Source of the DNA: a bacterium
Lineage (GTDB): Bacteria; Bacillota_I; Bacilli_A; RF39; UBA660
DNA length: 47,036 bases
Assembly (NCBI GenBank): GCA_029007115.1
Contig: JAQXHG010000010.1
Coordinates: 1 to 47,036, forward strand
Direction of reading: 5' to 3'
How positions within the stretch are numbered: the stretch's first letter is position 1; each line of letters opens with the position of its first letter. Position numbers and translations under genes: made by a program. The notes below the pieces were generated by a model that worked only from the letters and a program-made list of their open reading frames with translations, made no database searches and was not told the DNA's origin. This document shows positions 17,533-26,098 of the stretch, piece by piece.

Positions 17533-18912
17533 ATGGATGTAAAAGATTTATTTAAAGAAATTAAAAAATTTGAAGGTAAAGATGTAACTTTAGAAGGATG
17601 GGTTCGTAATAATAGAAATCAGTCTAATTTTGGTTTTATTGATTTTAATGATGGAACTTATTTTCAAAGTTTACAATTGGTATATGATAAAGAGTTATCA
17701 GATTTTGATACAATTAGTAAGATTCATATTGGTAGTGCAATAAGAGTAAAAGGAAAAATAATTAAATCACAAGGTAGTGGTCAAACTCATGAACTTAAAG
17801 TATCTTTTATTGAGTTGTTAGGTGATTGTCCTGAAGATTATCCAATTCAACCCAAAAGACATACAAGAGAGTTTTTAAGAGAGGTTGCCTATTTAAGACC
17901 AAGAACTAATCTTTTTAATGCAGTGTTTAGAGTTCGTAGTGTAGCAGCTCAAGCAATACATGAATATTTTCAAAGCAATAACTATATATATTTTCATAGT
18001 CCAATAATTACAGCTGCAGATTGTGAAGGTAGTGGACAAATGTTTAATGTTACTACTTTTGATATGAATAATTTACCGCTAACAGAAGATAAAAAGGTTG
18101 ATTATAAAAAAGATTTATTTGGTAAACAAGCATATATTACTGGTTCTGGTCAACTTCATGGTGAAACATATGCAATGGCATATAAGAAAATTTATACATT
18201 TGGACCAACTATGAGAACAGAAAAATCTAATACTAAAACACATGCTAATGAATTTTGGATGATTGAACCAGAAGTTGCATTTTGTGATCTTGAAGGGATT
18301 ATGGATATTGAAGAAGAAATGCTTAAATATATAGTTAAATATGTTATGGATAAATGTCCTTTAGAAATAGATTTTTTTGATAAATTTGTTGAAAAAGGAT
18401 TAAAAGAAAAATTAAATAAAGTAATTACATCATCTTTTGTTAGAATTACTCATAAAGAAGCAATTACATTATTAAAAGAGGCAAAAGTTGATTTCGAGTT
18501 TACTCCTGAATATGGACAAGATATAGCTAAAGAGCATGAAAAATATATTACCGAATACTATAATGGTCCAGTATTTATAACTAACTGGCCAAAGGATATA
18601 AAAGCATTTTATATGAAACTTAATGATGATAATGAAACAGTAGCGGCAGTAGATTTAGAAGTACCAGGTTCTGGAGAACTTATGGGTGGAAGTCAAAGAG
18701 AAGATGATTATGATAAGTTAGTTAAGAGAATGAAAGAAATGGGAATTCCTGAAGATAATTTAAAATGGTATACTAACCTTAGAAGATTTGGAGGATGTTA
18801 TCATTCAGGATTTGGTCTTGGTTTTGAAAGATTAATAATGTATTTAACTGGAATAGAAAATATAAGAGATGTAATACCATACCCAAGAACACCAAATAAT
18901 TGTGATTATTAA
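17533..18912 (+). CDS. asnS: Asparaginyl-tRNA synthetase
   Basis: 459 residues. This class IIb synthetase charges tRNA-Asn. The N-terminal OB fold (VTLEGWVRNNRNQ) is followed by the catalytic core: FHSPIITAADCEGSG, GSGQLHGETYA, the motif 2 region around FGPTMRTEKSNTKTH, and motif 3 GFGLGFERLIMYLTG. The YHSGFG segment and long core fit AsnRS rather than AspRS, and the Asn T-box in front supports this. Its ribosome site is AAGGAGGAA. Only 26 bp and no terminator separate it from gatC. Confidence 0.95.
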   Translation: MDVKDLFKEIKKFEGKDVTLEGWVRNNRNQSNFGFIDFNDGTYFQSLQLVYDKELSDFDTISKIHIGSAIRVKGKIIKSQGSGQTHELKVSFIELLGDCPEDYPIQPKRHTREFLREVAYLRPRTNLFNAVFRVRSVAAQAIHEYFQSNNYIYFHSPIITAADCEGSGQMFNVTTFDMNNLPLTEDKKVDYKKDLFGKQAYITGSGQLHGETYAMAYKKIYTFGPTMRTEKSNTKTHANEFWMIEPEVAFCDLEGIMDIEEEMLKYIVKYVMDKCPLEIDFFDKFVEKGLKEKLNKVITSSFVRITHKEAITLLKEAKVDFEFTPEYGQDIAKEHEKYITEYYNGPVFITNWPKDIKAFYMKLNDDNETVAAVDLEVPGSGELMGGSQREDDYDKLVKRMKEMGIPEDNLKWYTNLRRFGGCYHSGFGLGFERLIMYLTGIENIRDVIPYPRTPNNCDY

Positions 18913-18938
18913 TAATAATAATTTCCAAAGGAGGATAT

Positions 18939-19235
18939 ATGAATTTTACTGATGAAATGATTGATAAATATGCAAGTGATTTATTAATTGGACTTACTGA
19001 AGAAGAAAGAAAAATGATAAAGGAAGAATTTTCATCTATTGAAAAAAATATGGATTTAATAAATGAAATTCCTGATATTAAAGATATAGAACCACTTAGT
19101 TTCCCTTATGAAATTCAAGTTGATGCTTTAAGAAGTGATGATGAAGAATATGGTGAAATACCAATAGACATGTTACTTCAAAATTGTGATAGAACAGAAG
19201 GAAGAGAAATAGAAATTCCAAAGGTGGTGGGATAA
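18939..19235 (+). CDS. gatC: Aspartyl/glutamyl-tRNA amidotransferase subunit C
   Basis: 98 residues. This small subunit stabilises GatA-GatB. The N-terminal helices (YASDLLIGLTEEERKMIKEEF) and the C-terminal part with VDALRSDDEEYG match the family, although the usual RxD(x)V...R pattern is loosely conserved. A strong ribosome site (AAAGGAGG) precedes the ATG. gatA starts on the last base of its stop codon, so subunits are made in coupled fashion. Confidence 0.88.
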   Translation: MNFTDEMIDKYASDLLIGLTEEERKMIKEEFSSIEKNMDLINEIPDIKDIEPLSFPYEIQVDALRSDDEEYGEIPIDMLLQNCDRTEGREIEIPKVVG

Positions 19236-20686
19236 TGTTAGAAAAAAATATAAAAGATTTGCATGAATGTTTAAAAAATGGAGAAATTACTAGTGAAGAA
19301 TTAGTTAAATTATCTTTAAAGAAATGTCATGAAGTACAAGAAAAATGTAATTCATTTGTCACTATTATTGATGATGCAAAAGCAAATGAAATTAATGATA
19401 ATTTATTATCAGGTATTCCATACGGCATTAAAGATAATTTTTCTACTTCAGGTATTTTAACTACTGCTAGTAGTAACACTCTTAAAGATTATATTCCATT
19501 TTATGATGCAACTTGTGTTAAAAAATTAAAGGATGCAGGATGTGTTGGTGTAGTTAAAACAGCACTTGATGAGTTTGGTATGGGTGGTAGTGGTATTACT
19601 TGCCATACTGGGCCTGTAAAAAATCCTTGGGATATTACTAGGATTGCTGGTGGAAGTAGTGCAGGAAGTGCTGCTAGTGTTGCTAGTGGATGTTATCCAT
19701 TTGCGCTTGGTAGTGATACAGGTGATTCAATTAGAAAACCAGCAGGTTATTGTGGAATAGTAGGATATAAACCTACATATGGAATGATATCTAGATATGG
19801 ATTATTACCTTATGCCTCATCTTTAGATACAGTTGGTGTACTTACAAGAAGTGTTGAAGATGCAGCAATTGTAGTTGATGCTATGAAAGGAAAAGATGAA
19901 AATGATATGACTTCTTTTGATAGTAGTAATATTAATCTAGAATCTAATTTAACAAATAGTGTTAAAGGTAATAAACTATTTTATATTAAAGAACTTGTTG
20001 ATATTGAAAATTATAATAGTGTAAGTGAAGAGTTTAAAAAACATTTAGAAAATTATCATGAAACACTAAAATTATGTGAAAAGTTAGGCATGAGTATTAC
20101 TCCTATAAGTATAGATAAAAAATTATTAAATGCTCTACCAGTAATATATGATGTAATTTCATATGCAGAAGCAACTAGTAATATGTCTAACTTAACAGGT
20201 ATTAGTTTTGGACCAAGAGGAGAGGGAAAAGATTATATTAGTATTATTAAAGATCATAGGACTAAAGGATTTTCATCATTAATTAAAAGAAGATTTGTAA
20301 TTGGATCATATGTATTACAAAGCGAAAATCAAGAAAAATACTTTTTAAATGCTAAGAGAGTAAGAAGAATGATTGTTAATAAAATGAATGAATTATTTAG
20401 TGAATATGATGCGATGATTATGCCTGTTGGTTGTGGTATTGCAAAATATTTAGATTCATCTTTAAATGAAACTAATAATGAGACAAAAGTATTAGAAGAA
20501 GCATTACAAATAGCTAATCATGGAGGTTATCCATCTATTACTATTCCTAATGGATTTATAAATAATTTACCTGTTGGTATAAATATTACTTGCAAAGTTT
20601 ATGACGATGAAAAAGTATTAAATATTGCATATGCTCTTGAAAATAAAATGAATTATAAAAATCAAATAGCAAAAGAGGTGAAATAA
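19235..20686 (+). CDS. gatA: Aspartyl/glutamyl-tRNA amidotransferase subunit A
   Basis: 483 residues, normal length. It is the amidase-signature subunit that releases ammonia from Gln. The Ser-cisSer-Lys triad is intact: Lys in PYGIKDNF, Ser in GGSSAGSAASVASG and Ser in TGDSIRKPA. The usual TGGSIRQPA loop reads TGDSIRKPA here, a variant I associate with mollicute GatA (from memory). With AsnRS present, GatCAB is expected mainly to turn Glu-tRNA-Gln into Gln-tRNA-Gln. Coupled to gatC and gatB by one-base overlaps. Confidence 0.95.
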   Translation: MLEKNIKDLHECLKNGEITSEELVKLSLKKCHEVQEKCNSFVTIIDDAKANEINDNLLSGIPYGIKDNFSTSGILTTASSNTLKDYIPFYDATCVKKLKDAGCVGVVKTALDEFGMGGSGITCHTGPVKNPWDITRIAGGSSAGSAASVASGCYPFALGSDTGDSIRKPAGYCGIVGYKPTYGMISRYGLLPYASSLDTVGVLTRSVEDAAIVVDAMKGKDENDMTSFDSSNINLESNLTNSVKGNKLFYIKELVDIENYNSVSEEFKKHLENYHETLKLCEKLGMSITPISIDKKLLNALPVIYDVISYAEATSNMSNLTGISFGPRGEGKDYISIIKDHRTKGFSSLIKRRFVIGSYVLQSENQEKYFLNAKRVRRMIVNKMNELFSEYDAMIMPVGCGIAKYLDSSLNETNNETKVLEEALQIANHGGYPSITIPNGFINNLPVGINITCKVYDDEKVLNIAYALENKMNYKNQIAKEVK

Positions 20687-22116
20687 TGGAATATAAAGCA
20701 GTTATAGGATTAGAATTTCACTGTGAAATGAAAAGTCATACTAAAGTGTTTTCAAGTTCATTAAATGGATATTCTAAAGTTTCAAATTCAAATGTGGCTC
20801 CTTTAGATATGGCTTTTCCTGGAACATTACCATCGTTAAATATGGATTGTGTGAAAAAAGCATTAATGATGAGTATAATTCTTGGATGTACTCAGCCAGA
20901 GTATATGGAATTTGATAGAAAAAATTATTACTATCCTGATTTACCAAAAGGTTATCAAATAACACAATTTTTTAATCCAGTTGGTGTAAATGGCAAAGTG
21001 ACTATTGATGTAAATGGTATATCAAAAGAAGTATTAATTCATGATATACATTTAGAAGAAGATACTGCTTCTCTTGATCACTATTATGATACATCAAATA
21101 TTGATTATAATAGAGCAGGTGTTCCTTTATTAGAACTTGTAACAGAACCATGTTTAAATTCTGCTGATGAAGCTCTAGCATTTTTAGAACATGTTAAAAG
21201 TATTTATGAATATACTGATATTTCAGAGTGCGATACTAAAAAAGGACAAATAAGAGCTGATGTTAATGTCTCTATAATGGATAAAGATTCAAATGAGTTA
21301 GGAACTAAAGTTGAAGTTAAAAATGTTAATAGTTTTGATGCAATTAGAAAGACTATCGAATATGAAATTAAAAGACAAAGTGAATTAAAGAGTCAAGGAA
21401 GATATGATGAAGTAGTACAAGAAACTAGAAGATGGGATGATGAGAGTGGTACTACTGTTCATATGAGAAGTAAAGCAGATGCAATTGATTATAAATATTT
21501 TACTGAACCAAATATACCAAGATTTAGAATAACAGAAGAATTAATCGAAGAAGTTAAATCTAATATACCAGAATTATCATACCAAAGAAAAGAAAAGTAT
21601 ATAAATACATATAATTTATCTGAGTATGATGCTAAGGTTCTTGTTAAAGATAAAAAAGTATCTGATTATTTTGAAGAATGTATAAATCTTGGAAGTGATG
21701 CAAAGAGTGCTTGTAATTGGATAACAACAAAGCTTCTAGGTGAGATAAATAAGTCAGAAGAAGTAACAATAGATAATATATATATTAGACCTAATATGAT
21801 TAGTGAATTAATTAAATTAATTGATGATAAAAAAATAACTAATAATCAAGGCAAAGAAGTATTTACAAAAATGTTAGAAGAAAAAAGTACTCCTAGTGAA
21901 ATAGTTAAGAAATATAATATGGAAATTATTGAAGATGATAGTTTAATAAATAATTTAGTTGATGAAGTAATTAATGAAAATGAAAAGGCAATTGAGGATT
22001 ATCATAATGGTAGAACTAATATGCTTGATTATTTAGTAGGTCAAGTAATGAAAAAATCAAAAGGAAAAGCTAATCCGGTTGTTGCTAAAACAAAATTATT
22101 AGAAAAAATAAAATAA
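20686..22116 (+). CDS. gatB: Aspartyl/glutamyl-tRNA amidotransferase subunit B
   Basis: 476 residues. It activates the misacylated tRNA carboxyl group with ATP and transfers ammonia. The family N-terminus AVIGLEFHCEM (usually GLEVHxxL), FDRKNYYYPDLPKGYQITQ, HLEEDTASLDH, NRAGVPLLELVTEP and the helical and YqeY tail (EKAIEDYHNGRTNMLDYLVG.QVMKKSKGKANP) are all present. The position after gatA and the terminator behind it mark the end of the asnS-gatCAB unit. Confidence 0.95.
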   Translation: MEYKAVIGLEFHCEMKSHTKVFSSSLNGYSKVSNSNVAPLDMAFPGTLPSLNMDCVKKALMMSIILGCTQPEYMEFDRKNYYYPDLPKGYQITQFFNPVGVNGKVTIDVNGISKEVLIHDIHLEEDTASLDHYYDTSNIDYNRAGVPLLELVTEPCLNSADEALAFLEHVKSIYEYTDISECDTKKGQIRADVNVSIMDKDSNELGTKVEVKNVNSFDAIRKTIEYEIKRQSELKSQGRYDEVVQETRRWDDESGTTVHMRSKADAIDYKYFTEPNIPRFRITEELIEEVKSNIPELSYQRKEKYINTYNLSEYDAKVLVKDKKVSDYFEECINLGSDAKSACNWITTKLLGEINKSEEVTIDNIYIRPNMISELIKLIDDKKITNNQGKEVFTKMLEEKSTPSEIVKKYNMEIIEDDSLINNLVDEVINENEKAIEDYHNGRTNMLDYLVGQVMKKSKGKANPVVAKTKLLEKIK

Positions 22117-22145
22117 GAATAATTGATTCATTTATTCTTTTTTTA
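22115..22145 (+). terminator. Rho-independent terminator
   Basis: AAGAATAA/TTATTCTT stem with T tract, overlapping the gatB stop region. Confidence 0.8.
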
Positions 22146-22226
22146 TTTTACTTGAATATAATTTAGTAAAAGTTATTGAAAAAGAATACTAATAATGATA
22201 TCATAATTACAATAAGGAGGTTGTTT

Positions 22227-22940
22227 ATGGATACAATATTAGATTTTTTAGCTAATTATTATATGTGGTTTGGAATTGTTAGCATAGCTTTATTATTTGC
22301 TCTTTTTGGAATGATTTCAAATGGAAAAAAGAAAAAAAGCACTGTTGAAGTTGTCGATTCACAACCAATATCTATTGATAAAACTATTGATGAAAAAAAT
22401 GAGATAAAAAATGATAATCCAACACTTGTTATAGAAGAGTCTAAACAAACACAGTCTGCATTTGAACCATCTTTAGAAGAATTTACTTCTAATGTAACTG
22501 ATGTTAAAGTTGTTGGTATGGAAACACCTGTTGAAAGTGAAGAACAATCAAACATGTTGGTATTAGATGATACTAAAGCTGAAATGGGTAATAATATATC
22601 TAATTCAAATGAAAGTGTGTTCCAAAATGAAGAAAAAGTAAATGAGCCTCAAATGCTAGTACTTGATGATAATAAGCCTGAATTAGGTACACAGTCTCAA
22701 AATAATAATGTAGAAACTGTAAATACACCTATTTTAAATGATAATTCACTTGCGCAAACAACTGAGCCTCAAATGCTAGTGCTTGATGATAATAAGCCTG
22801 AGTTAGGTACACAGCCTCAAAATAATAGTGTAGAAGCTGTAAACACACCTGTTTTAAATGATAATTCACTTGCGCAAACAACTGAACCTCAAATGCTGGT
22901 ACTTGATGATAATACACCAAATACTGGTATTGAAAAATAA
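22227..22940 (+). CDS. Membrane-anchored acidic protein with 40-residue repeats
   Basis: 237 residues from the ATG at 22227, which has the ribosome site AAGGAGG; an upstream in-frame ATG at 22176 has none. Residues 10-32 form one transmembrane helix followed by KKKK, so the long tail is predicted cytoplasmic. The tail is acidic, Asn/Gln-rich and probably disordered, with three copies of a unit starting EPQMLVLDDN and an earlier degenerate copy (MLVLDDTKAEMG). I do not recognise a family; the conserved MLVLDDN motif could be a peptide docking site. Confidence 0.7.
   Translation: MDTILDFLANYYMWFGIVSIALLFALFGMISNGKKKKSTVEVVDSQPISIDKTIDEKNEIKNDNPTLVIEESKQTQSAFEPSLEEFTSNVTDVKVVGMETPVESEEQSNMLVLDDTKAEMGNNISNSNESVFQNEEKVNEPQMLVLDDNKPELGTQSQNNNVETVNTPILNDNSLAQTTEPQMLVLDDNKPELGTQPQNNSVEAVNTPVLNDNSLAQTTEPQMLVLDDNTPNTGIEK
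22644..22919 (+). repeat. 120-bp tandem coding repeats
   Basis: Units begin at 22644, 22764 and 22884 (gagcctcaaatgctagt and variants), exactly 120 bp apart. The third is truncated. They encode the EPQMLVLDDN repeats. Confidence 0.9.
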
Positions 22941-22958
22941 CAAAGACAATTGATATTT

Positions 22959-22997
22959 AAGACATAAATGATATTTATATCAAAAATATGTCTTTTT
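22959..22997 (+). terminator. Probable terminator
   Basis: AAGACATA/TATGTCTT stem, a 20-base AT-rich loop that may form a further helix (gatattt/atatc), then TTTTT. Confidence 0.6.
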
Positions 22998-23020
22998 GTA
23001 TGTAAAATTAAATCATACAA

Positions 23021-23050
23021 TTGACTATATAAAATACAAAATGATAATAT
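23021..23050 (+). promoter_or_regulatory. Promoter of the 23070 gene
   Basis: TTGACT, 18-bp spacer, TAATAT with TGA just upstream (extended -10). Confidence 0.6.
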
Positions 23051-23069
23051 TTAATAGAGGGTGAAAAAT

Positions 23070-23654
23070 ATGTATGGACAAAATAATAAAATAGATTTTA
23101 CAAATTTAGCAAATAGAAAAAGTAAAGATATTTATTATATATTAATAGTAATTATAACTATAATTATTAGTTCAATAGTTATTTTATTTTTATTAGGTGT
23201 ATTTGATAAAAAAGAAAATAATAATGATAAAATTCCACCTTCAAATGATAAAGTTTCAACTCCGAGTGATAATGAAGAAAATAATAGTGTATCAACGCCA
23301 AGTGATACTGAAGAAAATAATAATGAAAATGTCTCAAGTGAAGAATTAAGCAGTTTAGAAAAAGCAAAAGCAAGTACATTCTTAGCTAATGTCCAAATAT
23401 TATATAAAAGTGCTCAAATTAATTTTGTTAGTCAATCACAACAAGGAAATGTAATTTCTGAAGTTAGTCCTAGAATGAATAGTGTTGAGACTACATTAAA
23501 TTATTGTGTAAAATTAGATACAAGTGGTAAGATTATCAAATTACAGGCAGAGGATAGTATGTTTAATATTGAGTTAAATCAAATAAATAGTTTATCTGAA
23601 ATTAAAATAGAAGATGTTAAAAAAGGAAAATTATCTTCAAATGATTGTAATTAA
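23070..23654 (+). CDS. Membrane-anchored hypothetical protein with STPSD repeats
   Basis: 194 residues from the ATG at 23070; an in-frame GTG at 23061 is part of the ribosome site agagggtga. Residues 22-46 are a transmembrane helix; an Asn/Ser/Glu linker with repeated VSTPSDxEENN follows. The C-terminal domain starts SLEKAKASTFLANVQILYKS and has two Cys (LNYCVKL, SSNDCN), resembling pseudopilin-like sequence in related uncultured bacteria. No prepilin cleavage motif is visible. Function unknown. It is the second of three successive membrane proteins before scpA. Confidence 0.65.
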   Translation: MYGQNNKIDFTNLANRKSKDIYYILIVIITIIISSIVILFLLGVFDKKENNNDKIPPSNDKVSTPSDNEENNSVSTPSDTEENNNENVSSEELSSLEKAKASTFLANVQILYKSAQINFVSQSQQGNVISEVSPRMNSVETTLNYCVKLDTSGKIIKLQAEDSMFNIELNQINSLSEIKIEDVKKGKLSSNDCN

Positions 23655-23661
23655 TCAAAAT

Positions 23662-23693
23662 AAGAGTAAAAATTAAGTATTTTACTCTTTTTT
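23662..23693 (+). terminator. Terminator merged with the next promoter
   Basis: AAGAGTAAAA/TTTTACTCTT stem, TTTT, then directly ATGCTATAAT. Confidence 0.85.
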
Positions 23694-23694
23694 A

Positions 23695-23703
23695 TGCTAT
23701 AAT
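23695..23703 (+). promoter_or_regulatory. Extended -10 promoter after the T tract
   Basis: TGcTATAAT begins within 2 bp of the terminator T tract; the ATG at 23727 follows 23 bp later. Confidence 0.65.
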
Positions 23704-23726
23704 TTATTTGAATAGAGAGGTTAATT

Positions 23727-24767
23727 ATGAATGAACAAAATAATTTAAATATTAAAAGTGATACTAGTAATAATGAAGTTGCTAATAATAAAGATATAGT
23801 AATTCAAGGTGATTCTTCTACTCAAATTAAAAATTCAAATCAGGAAGATAATAATATTGACCAAATGGGACAAAAGATTGAACAAACATTTACTACACCA
23901 CCATGTGCAAGTGATGAAAAAGAAGTTATAAGTACAGTGAAGCAGAAAAAGAAAACTAATATATTACCAACTCTTTTGATTATTATTGTTTTATTATTAG
24001 GTGTTTCTTATATGGATAAAATAATATCTTTTTTTGATAAAAATGATAATAATCCAATTGTTAGTGCACCAACTAACAATGAAGAAAACTATAATTTGGT
24101 TGATGGCTTTATAGTTATAAATGATAATAGTGCTTATATGAAAGTAAAAAAAATTAAATTTTATAATTTTATAAAATCTAAAAATGAACAAATGCTAACT
24201 TTAAATTATATATCTGATACTAATTATAAAATAACTTCGGATTTAGAAATATATATAGAACTTTATAATTCAGAAAAAGAAATTTTATATAAAGAGATAT
24301 TTGATACTAATGATGTTTTAATAGATGCCGTAAAAACGTATTCAATATTGTTAGATGATGACATTTATAATAATATCAAGTATGCTAAAGTAAGAATGAT
24401 TTCTAAAGAAGAACTATCTAGTACTCAAAAAGTAGTATGTAGAATAAAAGAGGCTGGTCAAGGATATAATCTTTTATTTAAAAATACATTTAATTTTGTT
24501 AATAATGAACTTCAAAATTATGAAGTACATAAGGAAATAAATATTACATTAGAAAATACTACTACTAAGAAATATCAAATGGATATATTAAATGAAAATA
24601 ATAGTATGATAAATGCTAATATAGAAACTAAATATGAAAATGATACACTTGATTATACTATTGATGTAAGTGAGGATTTAGGAACATTTGTACCAATGTA
24701 TAAATATAAAACTTCACCAGCGATAATTAAAGAAAAAGAAATATTAAAGAATTGGGAATGTGAATAA
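23727..24767 (+). CDS. Single-pass membrane hypothetical protein
   Basis: 346 residues. A polar, Asn/Gln-rich cytoplasmic segment of about 75 residues precedes KQKKK and a transmembrane helix (about residues 77-97: ILPTLLIIIVLLLGV). The outer 240 residues include beta-rich stretches (YNLVDGFIVINDNSAYMKVK) and one Cys pair (KVVCRIK near the middle and the last residues NWECE). I do not recognise the family. It overlaps scpA by one base, so it may be cotranscribed with scpAB. Confidence 0.65.
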   Translation: MNEQNNLNIKSDTSNNEVANNKDIVIQGDSSTQIKNSNQEDNNIDQMGQKIEQTFTTPPCASDEKEVISTVKQKKKTNILPTLLIIIVLLLGVSYMDKIISFFDKNDNNPIVSAPTNNEENYNLVDGFIVINDNSAYMKVKKIKFYNFIKSKNEQMLTLNYISDTNYKITSDLEIYIELYNSEKEILYKEIFDTNDVLIDAVKTYSILLDDDIYNNIKYAKVRMISKEELSSTQKVVCRIKEAGQGYNLLFKNTFNFVNNELQNYEVHKEINITLENTTTKKYQMDILNENNSMINANIETKYENDTLDYTIDVSEDLGTFVPMYKYKTSPAIIKEKEILKNWECE

Positions 24768-25483
24768 TGGATAATTTATTAATAGGGGATTTTGAAGGCC
24801 CACTTGATTTACTTCTTCATTTGATAAAGAAATCAAAAATGGAAATATTTGATATAGAAATATCACAAATAACTAATCAGTATTTAAAATATATAGAGGA
24901 AATGAATGAATTGAATTTAGATATAGCTAGTGAATATTTAGTTATGGCTTGTGAACTTATTGAAATGAAAAGTAAAAAATTATTACCTCGTAATGAAGAA
25001 GAAATAGAGGATGCTGATGATGAAAATCCTGAAGAAGAATTAAAAAGAAGATTAATAGAATATAAAAAGTATAAAGAAAGTACTAGTATATTTAGAAATT
25101 TAGAAGAAAATAGACTATGTTACTACACTAAAATGCCAGAATCATTAAAACAATATAGTGAAGAAAAATTAGAAAATGATGGTAGTGTTACAGTTTATGA
25201 TTTATTAGATGCATTTAAAAAAATGTTAGAAAGGCAAGAATTTAATAAACCATTAAACACTAAAATTACTAAAAAAGAGTTGTCAGTTAAAGAAAGAGTT
25301 GCTAAAATAAGAGATATCCTTAAGATTAAAAAAAGACTTAATTTTGTGGAATTATTTGAAGATTTTAGTAAACCTTATGTTGTAGTTACATTTTTATCGA
25401 TATTAGAAATGACTAAAAATAAAGAGATAACTATTAAGCAAGAAAATAATTTTGCTGATATATATTTAGAAAGAGTTGATTAA
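24767..25483 (+). CDS. scpA: Segregation and condensation protein A
   Basis: 238 residues. This kleisin subunit bridges the SMC heads in the chromosome condensation complex. The N-terminal FEGPLDLLLHLIKKSKMEIFDI and LVMACELIEMKSKKLLP motifs are diagnostic, and the C-terminal winged helix (VVTFLSILEMTKNKEI) is present. The start lies in TAATG with the preceding gene. scpB follows directly; SMC is not in the window. Confidence 0.95.
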   Translation: MDNLLIGDFEGPLDLLLHLIKKSKMEIFDIEISQITNQYLKYIEEMNELNLDIASEYLVMACELIEMKSKKLLPRNEEEIEDADDENPEEELKRRLIEYKKYKESTSIFRNLEENRLCYYTKMPESLKQYSEEKLENDGSVTVYDLLDAFKKMLERQEFNKPLNTKITKKELSVKERVAKIRDILKIKKRLNFVELFEDFSKPYVVVTFLSILEMTKNKEITIKQENNFADIYLERVD

Positions 25484-25484
25484 A

Positions 25485-26048
25485 TTGAATTTGAAAGCAG
25501 TACTAGAAGGAATTTTATTTATAGTAGGAGACGAAGGAACTACTATTAAGGATATGGTTAATGTTTTAGGTGTAAGTGAAGATGAGGTTAAAAATTTACT
25601 TTTAGAACTAAAAAAAGATTATGAAAGTAATGATAGAGGACTTAAAATATCATATTTAGGAAATGCATTTAAACTTACTACTAAGGAAGAACATAAAGAG
25701 TTTTATGAAAAATTAGTTACAGATAATAGGACAACAAATTTATCAAATGCAGCCTTAGAAGTATTAGCCGTAATTGCATATAATGAACCTATTACTAGAC
25801 TTGAAATTGATGAGATAAGGGGAGTAAATTCATCACAGATAGTAAGAAGATTACTTGCTAGAGGTTTTATTAAAGTTAGTGGAAAATCTGATAATATAGG
25901 AAAACCTAATTTATATAGGACAACTAATGATTTTCTTGATTATTTTGGTTTATCATCAAAAGATGATTTGCCAGATTTAATATATCAAACAAGAGAAGAG
26001 AATGATAATGGTGATTTATATGAAAGTACATATAAAGATAATAAATAG
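25485..26048 (+). CDS. scpB: Segregation and condensation protein B
   Basis: 187 residues from a TTG at 25485. No ATG is available; an in-frame TTG at 25476 overlaps scpA, but AAAGAG (25470-25475) is correctly spaced only for 25485, and MNLKAVLEGILFIVGDEG matches the normal N-terminus. Two winged-helix domains are present, with LSNAALEVLAVIAYNEPITR and IRGVNSSQIVRRLLARGFI. ScpB dimers bind the ScpA linker in SMC-ScpAB. The weak start may keep ScpB level tied to ScpA translation. Confidence 0.93.
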   Translation: MNLKAVLEGILFIVGDEGTTIKDMVNVLGVSEDEVKNLLLELKKDYESNDRGLKISYLGNAFKLTTKEEHKEFYEKLVTDNRTTNLSNAALEVLAVIAYNEPITRLEIDEIRGVNSSQIVRRLLARGFIKVSGKSDNIGKPNLYRTTNDFLDYFGLSSKDDLPDLIYQTREENDNGDLYESTYKDNK

Positions 26049-26066
26049 ACTTATGTCTATTTTTTT
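26045..26066 (+). terminator. Short terminator merged with the next promoter
   Basis: ATAGAC/GTCTAT stem over the scpB stop codon, then a T tract that runs into TGaTAGAAT. Confidence 0.7.
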
Positions 26067-26074
26067 GATAGAAT
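26066..26074 (+). promoter_or_regulatory. Extended -10 promoter
   Basis: TGaTAGAAT starts on the last T of the terminator tract; the ATG at 26099 has the ribosome site gaggtg. Confidence 0.5.
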
Positions 26075-26098
26075 AATCTATGGAAATGAGGTGTAATA

